This document shows positions 7,574 through 17,392 of a stretch of 64,000 nt of DNA, piece after piece. Location of the stretch: assembly GCA_964247745.1 (NCBI GenBank), contig CAXTVT010000006.1, forward strand, positions 1-64,000, written 5' to 3'. The position numbers were made by a program, and so were the translations under genes. Position 1 is the first letter of the stretch, and each line of letters begins with the position of its first letter. This DNA comes from RH-AL1 sp964247745. GTDB lineage: Bacteria; Pseudomonadota; Alphaproteobacteria; Rhizobiales; Beijerinckiaceae. The notes under the pieces were generated by a model. It did no database searches. It was given only the letters and a program-made list of their open reading frames with translations, and had not been told where the DNA came from.

Positions 7574-10003
7574 TCATCCTCTCAGGACGGCGCCGGTCTT
7601 GCGGCCGACGTCGGCGACGATCTTCGCCGCGACGGCCTCGATCTCGGCGTCCGTCGGCGTCTTCTCGCGCGGCTGAAGCGTCGCGGCGACGGCCACGGAC
7701 TTCTTGCCCGCGGGCACGCCTTGCCCGGCGTAGACGTCGAACACGGTCACCTTCGCGACCATCGTCTTGTCGGCGGCCTGCGCCGCCTTGACGATCTCAC
7801 CCGCCTCGACACCTGCCTCGACGATGAAGGCGAAATCGCGAGTCAGCGGCATGAAGTCGGGCAGATCCAGCTGCGCCTTGGCCTTGGTGGGCCTCGATTT
7901 CGGCGACGGTATGTCGTCGAGGATCATCTCGAAGGCGACGATCGGACCGGCGACGTCCATCGCGGCAAGCACGCGCGGGTGCAACTCGCCGAGATGAGCG
8001 ATCACGTTCTTGGGCCCGAAGCGAAGGGTCATCGACCGGCCTGGATGAAACGCCTCCGTCGCACGAGCGACGATCTGGAGGCCGCCGGTCGGCACGCCGA
8101 GCGCGGCGAGCAGGGCCATGGCGTCGGCCTTGACGTCGTAGGCATCGACGGCCGGTGCCGCGCCGGCCCAGTGCCGTCCGGTCCCACCGCGACCGGCGGT
8201 GCCGGTACGGATGGCGGCGGCGGCGATTCGCTGGTCGCGCTCGCCCATGCCGCGGAACACCTGTCCCACCTCGAACAGCGCGATGTCGCCGTGACCGCGC
8301 GCGGCGTTGCGCCCGGCGGCTGCGACCAGGCCCGGCAGCAGGCTCGGGCGCATGTCCGACAGATCGGCGGCGATCGGGTTGGCGAGCGGCAGCGCCGGGC
8401 GACCGTCGCCGAACAGCTCGGCCTGCCGGCTTGAGACGAACGACCAGGTCACCGCCTCGACCAGGCCCGAAGTGGCCAACGCGCGCTTAGCCTGCCGCGT
8501 GCGCCGCTGCAGCGGCGTCAGGATCGCGCGCGCGACGCCGTCGTCGCCCGGCGGCAGCGGCATCGGCGCGACGCGGTCGACGCCGGCGATGCGAACCACC
8601 TCCTCGACAAGGTCGGCGGGGCCGGTCACGTCGGGACGAAACGAGGGCACGCGCACGAACAGCGTGCCCGCGTCGCCGGCGTCGCGCGCCAGCTCGAAGC
8701 CGAGCGCGTCCAGGATCTTGGCGATCTCGGACGGCTCCAGCGTCAGCCCGGTCAGGCGCGCCACCTCGCTTTCGGGGAAGGCGATGCGGACGTCGGGCTC
8801 GGGCACGGCGCCGGCCAGCGCGATGGCGGAGGCGGTGCCGCCGCAGAGTGCCAGCACCATCGCCGTGGCGCGGTCGAGGCCGGGCAGCGTGCCGGCAGGA
8901 TCGACGCCGCGCTCGAAGCGGTAGCGCGCGTCCGAGACGATGGCGAGCTTGCGGCCGGTGGCGGCGATGTTGGAGGGATGCCACAGCGCGGCTTCGATGA
9001 GCACATCGACGGTGCCGGCGTCGCAGCCGGTCGCGGCGCCGCCCATGATGCCGGCAAGCGAGATCGGGCCGCTCTCGTCGGCGACGACCACCATGCTCTC
9101 GTCGAGTGCATGGGTCTTGCCGTCCAGCGCCGCCAGGGTCTCGCCGGCGTGGGCGCGCCGCACCACCAGGCCGCCCTTCACCTTGGCGGCGTCGAACACG
9201 TGGAGCGGCCTGGCCTGGTCGAAGGTCAGGAAGTTGGTGACGTCGACGAGCGCGTTGATCGGGCGCAGGCCGATCGCGCGGAGCCGCGCCTGCAGCCAGG
9301 CCGGGCTTTCGCAATTACCGACGCCGGCAATTCGGCGCAGGGCGAAGGCGGGCGCGAGCGCGGCATCCGCGCCGGGCAGGTCGAGCCGCACCGCGACGGG
9401 GCACGGCTCGCCGGCCGCGATCGTTGCGGCGGGCGATGGCTTGACCGTCCCGAGACCGGCGGCGGCGAGGTCGCGGGCGATGCCGGCGACACCCATGGCG
9501 TCGGGGCGGTTCGGCGTCAGGTTGATGTCGAGGACGGGATCGTCGAGCCCGGCCCATCGGGCATAGGCCACGCCCACCGGCGCGTCCGCGGGCAGGTCGA
9601 GGATGCCGTCGTGGTCGTCGGACAGCTCCAGCTCGGCGGCCGAGCACAGCATGCCGTGGGACTCGACGCCACGAATGGTGCCGGCGCCCAGAACCATCTT
9701 CTTGCCGGGGATCCACGTGCCGACGGGCGAGAACACCGACTTCATGCCCGTGCGGGCGTTCGGCGCGCCGCACACCACCTGCACCGGCGCGCCGCCGGCA
9801 TCCACGGTGCACACCTTAAGCCGGTCGGCGTTGGGGTGCGGCTTCGCCTCGACGACTGCCGCCACGACGAAGCCGGAGAGCGCCGCGGCGGGATCGTGGA
9901 TGTGCTCGACCTCGAGGCCGATCCGCGTCAGGGTGTCGGCGACCGTCGCGAGGTCCGCCTGGGTGTCCAGGTGATCCTTCAGCCAGCTGAGCGAGAACTT
10001 CAT
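7574..10003 (-). CDS. pheT: Phenylalanyl-tRNA synthetase beta subunit
   Basis: This 809-residue subunit pairs with PheS to charge tRNA-Phe. The order is as expected: N-terminal MKFSLSWLKDHLDT, an OB-fold tRNA-binding domain (about residues 40-150, with VVCGAPNARTGMKSVFSPVG), the B3/B4 editing region, the B5 domain (PESEVARLTGLTLEPSEI), a synthetase-like core and a C-terminal anticodon-binding FDX-ACB domain (PDFMPLTRDFAFIVEAGVEA). The length is normal. Oddly, pheS is not adjacent: the cdd gene lies immediately upstream on the other strand, so pheT must have its own promoter in the 93-base gap. Confidence 0.96.
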   Translation of the reverse strand: MKFSLSWLKDHLDTQADLATVADTLTRIGLEVEHIHDPAAALSGFVVAAVVEAKPHPNADRLKVCTVDAGGAPVQVVCGAPNARTGMKSVFSPVGTWIPGKKMVLGAGTIRGVESHGMLCSAAELELSDDHDGILDLPADAPVGVAYARWAGLDDPVLDINLTPNRPDAMGVAGIARDLAAAGLGTVKPSPAATIAAGEPCPVAVRLDLPGADAALAPAFALRRIAGVGNCESPAWLQARLRAIGLRPINALVDVTNFLTFDQARPLHVFDAAKVKGGLVVRRAHAGETLAALDGKTHALDESMVVVADESGPISLAGIMGGAATGCDAGTVDVLIEAALWHPSNIAATGRKLAIVSDARYRFERGVDPAGTLPGLDRATAMVLALCGGTASAIALAGAVPEPDVRIAFPESEVARLTGLTLEPSEIAKILDALGFELARDAGDAGTLFVRVPSFRPDVTGPADLVEEVVRIAGVDRVAPMPLPPGDDGVARAILTPLQRRTRQAKRALATSGLVEAVTWSFVSSRQAELFGDGRPALPLANPIAADLSDMRPSLLPGLVAAAGRNAARGHGDIALFEVGQVFRGMGERDQRIAAAAIRTGTAGRGGTGRHWAGAAPAVDAYDVKADAMALLAALGVPTGGLQIVARATEAFHPGRSMTLRFGPKNVIAHLGELHPRVLAAMDVAGPIVAFEMILDDIPSPKSRPTKAKAQLDLPDFMPLTRDFAFIVEAGVEAGEIVKAAQAADKTMVAKVTVFDVYAGQGVPAGKKSVAVAATLQPREKTPTDAEIEAVAAKIVADVGRKTGAVLRG

Positions 10004-10096
10004 GGATGTCCGCGGCGAGGGCGCCGCCGGCGCGGCGCGGGAGGCGGCCCTTCTAGGCAATCCGCCCCGCCTTGACCAGCTTCGGGACGTGGGGCG

Positions 10097-10480
10097 GTGA
10101 GCGACGATCTGCTGGCGGCCGCGGCGGCGGCCCGCGCCAACGCGCACGCACCCTATTCGCGCTTCGCCGTCGGCGCCGCACTGCGCACCGCGTCGGGCCG
10201 GATTTTCGCCGGCTGCAACGTGGAGAACGCGTCCTACCCCGTCGGCACCTGCGCCGAGACCGGCGCCATCGCCGCGATGATCGCCGCCGGCGAGCGCCGT
10301 ATCGTCGAGGTGCTGGTGCTGGGCGAGATCGACCCGCCGCTGACGCCCTGCGGCGCCTGCCGCCAGCGCCTCGCCGAGTTCGGCGCGCCCGAGGTGCCTG
10401 TCCACGCCGCCGCGCCCGAGGGGGTCAAGGCGACGCGCGCGCTGGGCGACCTGCTGCCGCATGCGTTCGCGCTGCGATAG
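10097..10480 (+). CDS. cdd: Cytidine deaminase
   Basis: This 127-residue zinc enzyme deaminates cytidine and deoxycytidine in pyrimidine salvage. The zinc motifs are GTCAETGAI (Cys and the catalytic Glu) and LTPCGACRQRLAEF (two Cys ligands), as in the small homotetrameric Cdd type. Upstream, FAVGAALRT and FAGCNVENASYP form the nucleoside pocket. The start is GTG at 10097. It is divergent from pheT and converges on the YbjQ-like gene, with a terminator hairpin between them. Confidence 0.95.
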   Translation: MSDDLLAAAAAARANAHAPYSRFAVGAALRTASGRIFAGCNVENASYPVGTCAETGAIAAMIAAGERRIVEVLVLGEIDPPLTPCGACRQRLAEFGAPEVPVHAAAPEGVKATRALGDLLPHAFALR

Positions 10481-10489
10481 GCGCCCGAG

Positions 10490-10516
10490 AAAAAGCCGAG
10501 GCGCGAGGCCCCGGCT
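10490..10516 (-). terminator. Rho-independent terminator of the YbjQ-like gene
   Basis: Read on the minus strand, a nine-base stem (AGCCGGGGC and GCCTCGGCT, one G-U pair) closes a five-base loop and is followed directly by a run of T residues. It lies 31 bases after the stop of the YbjQ-like gene. On the plus strand there is no T-tract, so it mainly serves the minus-strand gene. Confidence 0.8.
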
Positions 10517-10546
10517 GGAAGGTCGTACCGTGAGACGTGCAGTGGT

Positions 10547-10834
10547 TTACGCCGCCTGCGCCAGGCGCACCGCGATGCCGGTGGCGCAGATGCGCTCGAG
10601 CTCGATGCCCGAATCGTCGAAGCTCTCGACCGGCTCGACCTTGTAGTCGACGCCGATGATGGCGTCGGCGTCGACGTCCTCGGCGCGGCGAATGAGGTCC
10701 TGCAGCACGCGCTCGCGCCAATTGTCGGACACGGGATTGTGGCCGACGGCGTGCCAGCCTGTGGCCGCGCGGATCTTGCCGATGGGATAGAGGACGCGGG
10801 CGCCTTCGATGGCGTCTTTCTCGCTGACGAGCAT
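10547..10834 (-). CDS. YbjQ/UPF0145-like heavy-metal-binding domain protein
   Basis: This 95-residue protein shows the features of the YbjQ (UPF0145) family: a central RAEDVDADAIIGVDYKVE strand pair and a closing GIAVRLAQ strand, both typical of this pentamer-forming alpha/beta fold. The biochemical function is not established. The N-terminus (MLVSEKDAIEGARVLYPIG) differs from the classical YbjQ start, so this is a divergent member. It lies downstream of purH on the same strand across ~145 bases, a gap in which I see no gene. A clear intrinsic terminator follows it. Confidence 0.7.
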   Translation of the reverse strand: MLVSEKDAIEGARVLYPIGKIRAATGWHAVGHNPVSDNWRERVLQDLIRRAEDVDADAIIGVDYKVEPVESFDDSGIELERICATGIAVRLAQAA

Positions 10835-10979
10835 TGTTTTTCTCCCGGACGCATGGATGGGGGGTCGTCTGCGTCCGTCAAATGACCTTAGGCAGTCGAA
10901 ACCGAACGAAAAATGACTGGCCGGCGGCGGTCGGGAAAAAAGCGCGAGAAGGTTAACGGATTGCGGCAGTTTCGATCGG

Positions 10980-12569
<1,590 letters not shown>

Positions 12570-12652
12570 TCAAGGTGGGACGCAGCCCCTTGTTGCGTCT
12601 GGTTGCGCGGCCGCTCCATCGCGCGTCCCGCGGGAACGGCAGGCGTCGGGCC

Positions 12653-13888
12653 TCACTCGACATGAGCGATGCGGCCGCCGTGGAGCCTGCGGCCGTCGTG
12701 GCCGGAGACGACGAAGGAGGCGAGCGTGCCGGGCGCGACGTCGCCGGACGCCACCGGGGTGAAATCCGGCGCATGGCCGATGCCGCCGCGTTCGGCCAGC
12801 ACCTCGATCCGGCGGCCGACCTGGGCCCGGAGATGGCGTCGCAGCGCGCGGTCGCCGAATTCGCGCAGACGGGCCGCGCGCTCGCGGGCCAGCCCCGGCG
12901 CCACCGCCGGCATGCGCGCCGCCGGCGTGCCCGGCCGGGCCGAGAACGGAAACACGTGGAGAAAGGCCAGCCCGCAATCCTCGACCAGCGCGCGGGTGCG
13001 CTCGGCCATGGCCTCGTCTTCGGTCGGGAAGCCGGCGATCAGGTCGGCGCCGAAGCTCATGTCGGGACGCAGCCGTCGCAATTGCGCGCACAGCGCGACG
13101 GCGGCGCCGCGTGAATGCCGGCGCTTCATGCGCTTGAGGATGAGGTCGTCTCCGCTCTGCAACGAGAGGTGCAGGTAGGGCATCAGCCTGGCTTCCTCGG
13201 CGAAGCAGGCGAGCAGCTCGGGATCGATCTCGATGCAGTCGACCGAGGAGAGCCGCAGCCTCTCCAGCGCGGGCACGCCGCCGAGGATCGCGCGCACGAG
13301 GTGGCCGAGCCGCGGCGCGCCGGGCAGGTCCGCGCCCCAGGAGGTGAGGTCGACGCCCGTCAGCACGATCTCGCGGAAGCCGGCGTCGCGCAGGCGTCGC
13401 GCGGACGCGACGATGTCGGGAAGCGGCGCCGAGCGCGACGCGCCGCGGCCGAGCGGGATCGCGCAGAAGGTGCAGGAATGATCGCACCCGTTCTGGATCG
13501 CGAGGAACGCGCGAGTGTGCTCGGTGCCCTCCTCGAGCGGGCTGCGCGCCGCCGTCGCGTCGCCTCGCCAAGTGCCGATCGCGGTCTTGGCTTGGTTGGC
13601 GACCACGAGATCGACATCGGGCATCGCGGCGAAGCGCTCCGGCTCCATCGCAGCGGCGCAGCCGGTGACGGCGATGGTATGACCGGGATGCTCGCGACGG
13701 GCGCGGCGGACCGCCTGCCGCGCCTGGCGCGCGGCTTCGCCGGTAACGCCGCAGGAGTTCACCACGACGAGGTCGCGGCGTCCGGCGGCAAGCGCGGCAC
13801 GGCGCAGCGCCTCGCCCTCGACGAGGTTGAGGCGGCAGCCGAAGCTCTGCACGAGGATGCCGCGGGCGTCGGCGGCGGCGAGGCTCAC
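12653..13888 (-). CDS. mtaB: tRNA t6A37 methylthiotransferase MtaB
   Basis: This 411-residue radical SAM enzyme adds a methylthio group to N6-threonylcarbamoyladenosine at position 37 of ANN-decoding tRNAs. The N-terminal MTTase domain provides three cluster Cys in SFGCRLN, VNSCGVTG and VTGCAAAME. The radical SAM motif CDHSCTFCAIPLGRG (CxxxCxxC) follows, with a C-terminal TRAM-like region. The GTG start at 13888 overlaps the dapF stop (GTGA). The dapF-mtaB pair is common in alphaproteobacteria, usually followed by ftsY, which is absent here. Confidence 0.95.
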   Translation of the reverse strand: MSLAAADARGILVQSFGCRLNLVEGEALRRAALAAGRRDLVVVNSCGVTGEAARQARQAVRRARREHPGHTIAVTGCAAAMEPERFAAMPDVDLVVANQAKTAIGTWRGDATAARSPLEEGTEHTRAFLAIQNGCDHSCTFCAIPLGRGASRSAPLPDIVASARRLRDAGFREIVLTGVDLTSWGADLPGAPRLGHLVRAILGGVPALERLRLSSVDCIEIDPELLACFAEEARLMPYLHLSLQSGDDLILKRMKRRHSRGAAVALCAQLRRLRPDMSFGADLIAGFPTEDEAMAERTRALVEDCGLAFLHVFPFSARPGTPAARMPAVAPGLARERAARLREFGDRALRRHLRAQVGRRIEVLAERGGIGHAPDFTPVASGDVAPGTLASFVVSGHDGRRLHGGRIAHVE

Positions 13889-14790
13889 GCCGCCTCCAAG
13901 CCGAGATGCGGGCCGAGTACGCCCTCCCGCTCGAGCTCGACGTCGCCGGTCATGATGACGCGGTCGTCGGCGCGCCACTCGATCAGGAGCGTGCCGCCCG
14001 GTAGATGCACGCTGGCGGCGCGCCCGGCGCGGCCGGTGGCCGCCGCGGCGACCAGCGTGGCGCAGGCGCCGGTTCCGCACGCCAGCGTCGCCCCGGCGCC
14101 ACGCTCCCAGACCCGCAGCTTGATCGTGTCGCGGCCGAGCACCTGCGCGAAAGAGACGTTGACCCGCTCTGGAAACGCGGGGGCGTGCTCGACCGGAGCG
14201 CCGAGCGCGGCGAGGTCGAGGGCGTCGACGTCGTCGTCCACGAAGAAGATCACGTGCGGATTGCCCATGCTCAACGCGAATGCCGGGCCGAAGCGCGCGT
14301 CGGCATCGAGGCCGAGGCTCACGGCCCGCGGGTCGGCGGCGATGGTCGGGATCGCCGCCGCGTCGAAGCGGGGCTCCCCCATGTCGACGGCGACACGCTG
14401 CGGGCCGACCATGCGGCAGGCCACACGGCCGGCGATGGTCGCCAAGGTGACGGCTTCGCGACCTTCGCGCGCGAGGTACCAGGCGACGCAGCGCGAGCCG
14501 TTGCCGCAGGCGCCGGCCGGCGAACCGTCTGTGTTGAAGATGGCGACGGCGGCGTCGGTCCCTGGCTCGCGCGGATCGTGGATCGTCATCAGCTGGTCGA
14601 AGGCCAGCGCCAGATCGGCCGCGATCGCCCGTGCCTCCGCGGCCGTCGGCATGGCGGCATGGCCGCGCATGTCGAGCACCGTGATGCGGTTGCCGGCGCC
14701 GTTCATCCGGGCCACCGGCCGCCCCGCCAGCCGCGTCCCGGCGGGCGCCTCGAGGGGGATGCCTGCGGTCATCGCGCGGTGGGACACCAT
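13885..14790 (-). CDS. dapF: Diaminopimelate epimerase
   Basis: This 301-residue epimerase converts LL- to meso-diaminopimelate for lysine and peptidoglycan. The two catalytic Cys regions are clear: GACGNGSRC in the first half and ATLACGTGACAT in the second, with NTDGSPA and SMGNPHVIFF around the pocket. The N-terminal MNGAGN replaces the more common MHGLGNDF. The ATG at 14790 is used; the ATG at 14772 is a shorter alternative. It heads a minus-strand pair with mtaB and is divergent from the acyl-CoA dehydrogenase-like gene. Confidence 0.95.
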   Translation of the reverse strand: MVSHRAMTAGIPLEAPAGTRLAGRPVARMNGAGNRITVLDMRGHAAMPTAAEARAIAADLALAFDQLMTIHDPREPGTDAAVAIFNTDGSPAGACGNGSRCVAWYLAREGREAVTLATIAGRVACRMVGPQRVAVDMGEPRFDAAAIPTIAADPRAVSLGLDADARFGPAFALSMGNPHVIFFVDDDVDALDLAALGAPVEHAPAFPERVNVSFAQVLGRDTIKLRVWERGAGATLACGTGACATLVAAAATGRAGRAASVHLPGGTLLIEWRADDRVIMTGDVELEREGVLGPHLGLEAA

Positions 14791-14895
14791 CGCGCCGCCG
14801 GGGTCAAGCCGTGGGGCAATCTCCCCGCGAACGCGACGGCGAATCTATCCTCGTCGAGCTTGGGAGCGAAGTCGGCCCGGTCCCGTTGCGAAGGA

Positions 14896-16038
14896 ATGAC
14901 CCTTGGCCTTTCCTCACCGATCTCGGTCACCGACGTCGTCTCCTGCGACGCGGCGGGAGGCGTCGCACGGGCATCGCTCGCCGAACGGGCGTATAGCGCC
15001 GCGGCGATCGCGGCCCCCGATGTGGATGGCGCCTTCCCGGTCGACGGCGTGCGCGCCCTTCAGGCGGCGGGGCTTTTGATGGCCCCGTTCCCGGCTGCGG
15101 TCGGCGGCGACGATCTCGCGGTGGGCCATCCGGCACAGCTAATGGCGGTGCTCGCCGCCGTCGGGCGCGGCGACCTCGCCCTCGGTCGGCTCTACGAGGG
15201 GCACGTCAATGCGGTGGCGTTGGCGATCCGCTACGGCTCGCCGGGCGCCCTTCGCCGGCTGCGAGCCGAGGCGGCGGCCGGGCGCCTCGGCGGCGTGTGG
15301 ATGGCGGGCGAACCATTGCGTCTGGTGCGCGACGGAGACCGCCTCGTGCTCGCCGGCCGCAAGATCCTCTGTTCGGGCTGCGGGCACATCCGGCGGCCGC
15401 TCGTCGCTGCCGAGCACGACGGCGCCTCGGTGATGCTGTTGCCCGATGTGGCCGGGCCGGAGCGCACGGACCTGTCCGGATGGACCGTGCGCGGCATGCG
15501 CGGCAGCGCCACGGGCAACGTCGACTTCACCGACATCGTCGTCGCGCCCGACGACATCCTGGGGCAGCCGGGCGACTACCTCCGCTCGCCCTATTTCCGC
15601 GGGGGCGCCTGGCGCGTCCTGGCGGTGCAGCTCGGGGGCGTCGAGGCGGTGCTCGACCTCTACAAGGCGCAATTGCGCAGCAGTCCGCATCGCGACAACC
15701 CGGTGCAGCTGGCGCGCTTCGGGTCGGCTGCGATTGCGGCGGAGACGGCCCGTCTGTGGGTCGCGCGGGCCGGGGCCCTGGCGGAAGGCGAAGTCGAGGA
15801 AGGCGAAGTCGAGAAGGCCGAGGCGATCGACGCCTACGTCGACCTCGCCCGCAACGCCTTCGAGGCGGCCGCGCTGGACGTCGTCGCCTGTGCCGAAAAG
15901 GCGATCGGCCTCAAGGCGTTCACTCGCCCCAATCCGCTGGAACGCGTCGTGCGCGACCTGCAGACCTACCTGCGGCAACCGGCGCTCGACGCCTCGCTCC
16001 TGTCGGCGGCCTCGTTCCAGCTCAGGCAGGACGCGTGA
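14896..16038 (+). CDS. Acyl-CoA dehydrogenase-fold protein of an accessory glycan/lipid cluster
   Basis: This 380-residue protein has the acyl-CoA dehydrogenase layout: an all-helical N-terminal third, a central beta domain (LRLVRDGDRLVLAGRKILCS to VRGMRGSATGNVDFTDIVV) and a C-terminal helical bundle ending ERVVRDLQTYLRQPALD. I do not see the usual catalytic Glu motif of true dehydrogenases, so it may be a flavin oxygenase-like or non-standard member. The ATG at 14896 has AAGGA immediately before it. It overlaps the PIG-L gene by four bases (GTGA), starting a four-gene plus-strand run. A 15-base tandem duplication lies inside it. Confidence 0.75.
   Translation: MTLGLSSPISVTDVVSCDAAGGVARASLAERAYSAAAIAAPDVDGAFPVDGVRALQAAGLLMAPFPAAVGGDDLAVGHPAQLMAVLAAVGRGDLALGRLYEGHVNAVALAIRYGSPGALRRLRAEAAAGRLGGVWMAGEPLRLVRDGDRLVLAGRKILCSGCGHIRRPLVAAEHDGASVMLLPDVAGPERTDLSGWTVRGMRGSATGNVDFTDIVVAPDDILGQPGDYLRSPYFRGGAWRVLAVQLGGVEAVLDLYKAQLRSSPHRDNPVQLARFGSAAIAAETARLWVARAGALAEGEVEEGEVEKAEAIDAYVDLARNAFEAAALDVVACAEKAIGLKAFTRPNPLERVVRDLQTYLRQPALDASLLSAASFQLRQDA
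15783..15812 (+). repeat. Perfect 15-bp tandem duplication inside the acyl-CoA dehydrogenase-like gene
   Basis: The unit GGAAGGCGAAGTCGA occurs twice back to back and encodes a doubled acidic pentapeptide (EGEVE twice). It stays in frame and falls in a helical, surface-type segment, so it looks like a recent slippage event that the protein tolerates. Confidence 0.9.
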
Positions 16039-16769
16039 ACGCAGGAGCCTTTTTCGCGGCGGCCGAGAGGCTGCCGGTCGCGACGTTGCCCGACATCCTC
16101 CGCGGCGGCGGCCTGGTAGTGGTCGCACCCCATCCCGACGACGAGAGCCTCGGCTGCGGCGGCCTGATCGCCGAGGCTTGCGCGAGCGGCACGCCGACGC
16201 GCCTGGTGGTCGTCAGCGATGGCGCCGGCTCGCATCCCGGCTCGCGCCGCTTCCCGCCGCCGACTCTGCGCGCGTTGCGCGAGGAGGAAACGCGTGCCGC
16301 CGCTGTCGAACTCGGCCTGCCTCCCGATGCGATCCGTTTCATCCGTCTGCCGGACCGCCACGTGCCCGCCGCGGGGCCGCAGGCCGAGGCCGCGGGTGCC
16401 GTCATCGCCGCCGCGGCGCGCGAGGTCGGTGCGGGCGCGGTCTGCGTCACCTGGCGCCACGATCCCCATTGCGATCATCTTGCGACTGCCGACATCGTCG
16501 CGGCGGCAGGCGATCGCTTCGGGGGCGCCCGCGTGCTGGCCTATCCGATCTGGGGCTGGACCTTGCCCGTCGATCACGATGTCGGGCCCGCGCCGCGCGG
16601 AGTCCGTCTCGACGTGTCGCGGCACCTGCCGGCGAAGCTCGCCGCCGTGGCCGCGCATCGTTCGCAGACCACCGACCTCGTCGACGACAGCCCCAACGGC
16701 TTTCGGCTGACACCGGAGATGATCGCGCTGTTCGCGAGGTCCCACGAAATCCTTCTGGAGACGGCATGA
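16035..16769 (+). CDS. PIG-L family N-deacetylase
   Basis: This 244-residue zinc hydrolase belongs to the PIG-L/LmbE family, which removes N-acetyl groups from GlcNAc-containing sugars. The metal motif APHPDDE is at residues 31-37 and the second ligand region HDPHCDH at 142-148; both are intact. The GTG start overlaps the preceding stop (GTGA) and the end overlaps the methyltransferase start (ATGA). In several alphaproteobacteria this deacetylase and the next methyltransferase are reported as one fused protein; here they are separate. A likely substrate is an amino sugar made by the glycosyltransferase of the same cluster, but that is inference. Confidence 0.85.
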   Translation: MNAGAFFAAAERLPVATLPDILRGGGLVVVAPHPDDESLGCGGLIAEACASGTPTRLVVVSDGAGSHPGSRRFPPPTLRALREEETRAAAVELGLPPDAIRFIRLPDRHVPAAGPQAEAAGAVIAAAAREVGAGAVCVTWRHDPHCDHLATADIVAAAGDRFGGARVLAYPIWGWTLPVDHDVGPAPRGVRLDVSRHLPAKLAAVAAHRSQTTDLVDDSPNGFRLTPEMIALFARSHEILLETA

Positions 16770-17383
16770 GCCGGTTCGAGACGTCGATCCCGACGACCTA
16801 TTTCGATGATCTCTATGCCCTCGACCCGGACCCCTGGCGTTTCGCGCAGAGCGACTATGAGCGCGACAAATATGCTGCCACGCTGGCGGCGCTGCCGCGC
16901 GAGCGCTACGCCGCGGCGCTCGAAGTCGGTTGCTCGATCGGCGTCCTCACGCGCCAGCTCTCCGGCCGCTGCGATGCGCTGCTGTCGCTCGATGTCGCCG
17001 CGGCGGCGCTGGACCGGGCGCGCGAGCGTTGCGCCGATCGTCCCGGCGTGCGCTTCGAGCGGCGTCGCGTCCCGGCGGAATGGCCCGACGGCACGTTCGA
17101 CCTCATCCTGCTGTCGGAGGTCGTGTATTATCTCGATCGCGACGATGTCCGGCAGTTGGCGGCTCGGGTGGGCGCGGCGGCGCGGACCGGGTGCGACATC
17201 GTACTCGTGCATTGGCTTGGCGAGACGCATTATCCGCTCTCCGGCGACGAGGCGGCGGACCTGTTCATCGCTACCGTCGCTACCGTCGCTGCCGACGTCG
17301 TCGAGAGGCGACGCGACAAGGCGTATCGTCTCGACATCCTCCGGGTCCCGCCGATCGACCCGAGTTCCTCAAGCGAAAGGTAA
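16766..17383 (+). CDS. NodS-like SAM-dependent methyltransferase
   Basis: This 205-residue class I methyltransferase carries the SAM-binding motif ALEVGCSIG at residues 51-59, a VFERR-type motif II region, and FDLILLSEVVYYL as motif III/IV. The N-terminal TYFDDLYALDPDPWRF and the overall size match the NodS family, whose founding member N-methylates the free amine of deacetylated chitin oligosaccharides in rhizobia. Its coupling to an N-deacetylase makes methylation of the exposed amine a reasonable idea. No nod box and no nodA or nodC are nearby, so this is not a nodulation locus. A 9-base tandem duplication lies near the 3' end. Confidence 0.8.
   Translation: MSRFETSIPTTYFDDLYALDPDPWRFAQSDYERDKYAATLAALPRERYAAALEVGCSIGVLTRQLSGRCDALLSLDVAAAALDRARERCADRPGVRFERRRVPAEWPDGTFDLILLSEVVYYLDRDDVRQLAARVGAAARTGCDIVLVHWLGETHYPLSGDEAADLFIATVATVAADVVERRRDKAYRLDILRVPPIDPSSSSER
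17268..17285 (+). repeat. 9-bp tandem duplication inside the methyltransferase gene
   Basis: The unit TCGCTACCG occurs twice in tandem and is followed by a partial third copy (TCGCT). It encodes a repeated Ala-Thr-Val segment and preserves the frame. Confidence 0.85.
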
Positions 17384-17392
17384 TCGCGCGAG

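Noticed and set aside
14005..14895. An upstream extension of the acyl-CoA dehydrogenase-like frame for nearly 300 codons
   Set aside because: This stretch lies antisense to dapF, has no family resemblance and no membrane or domain pattern; the gene starts at 14896.
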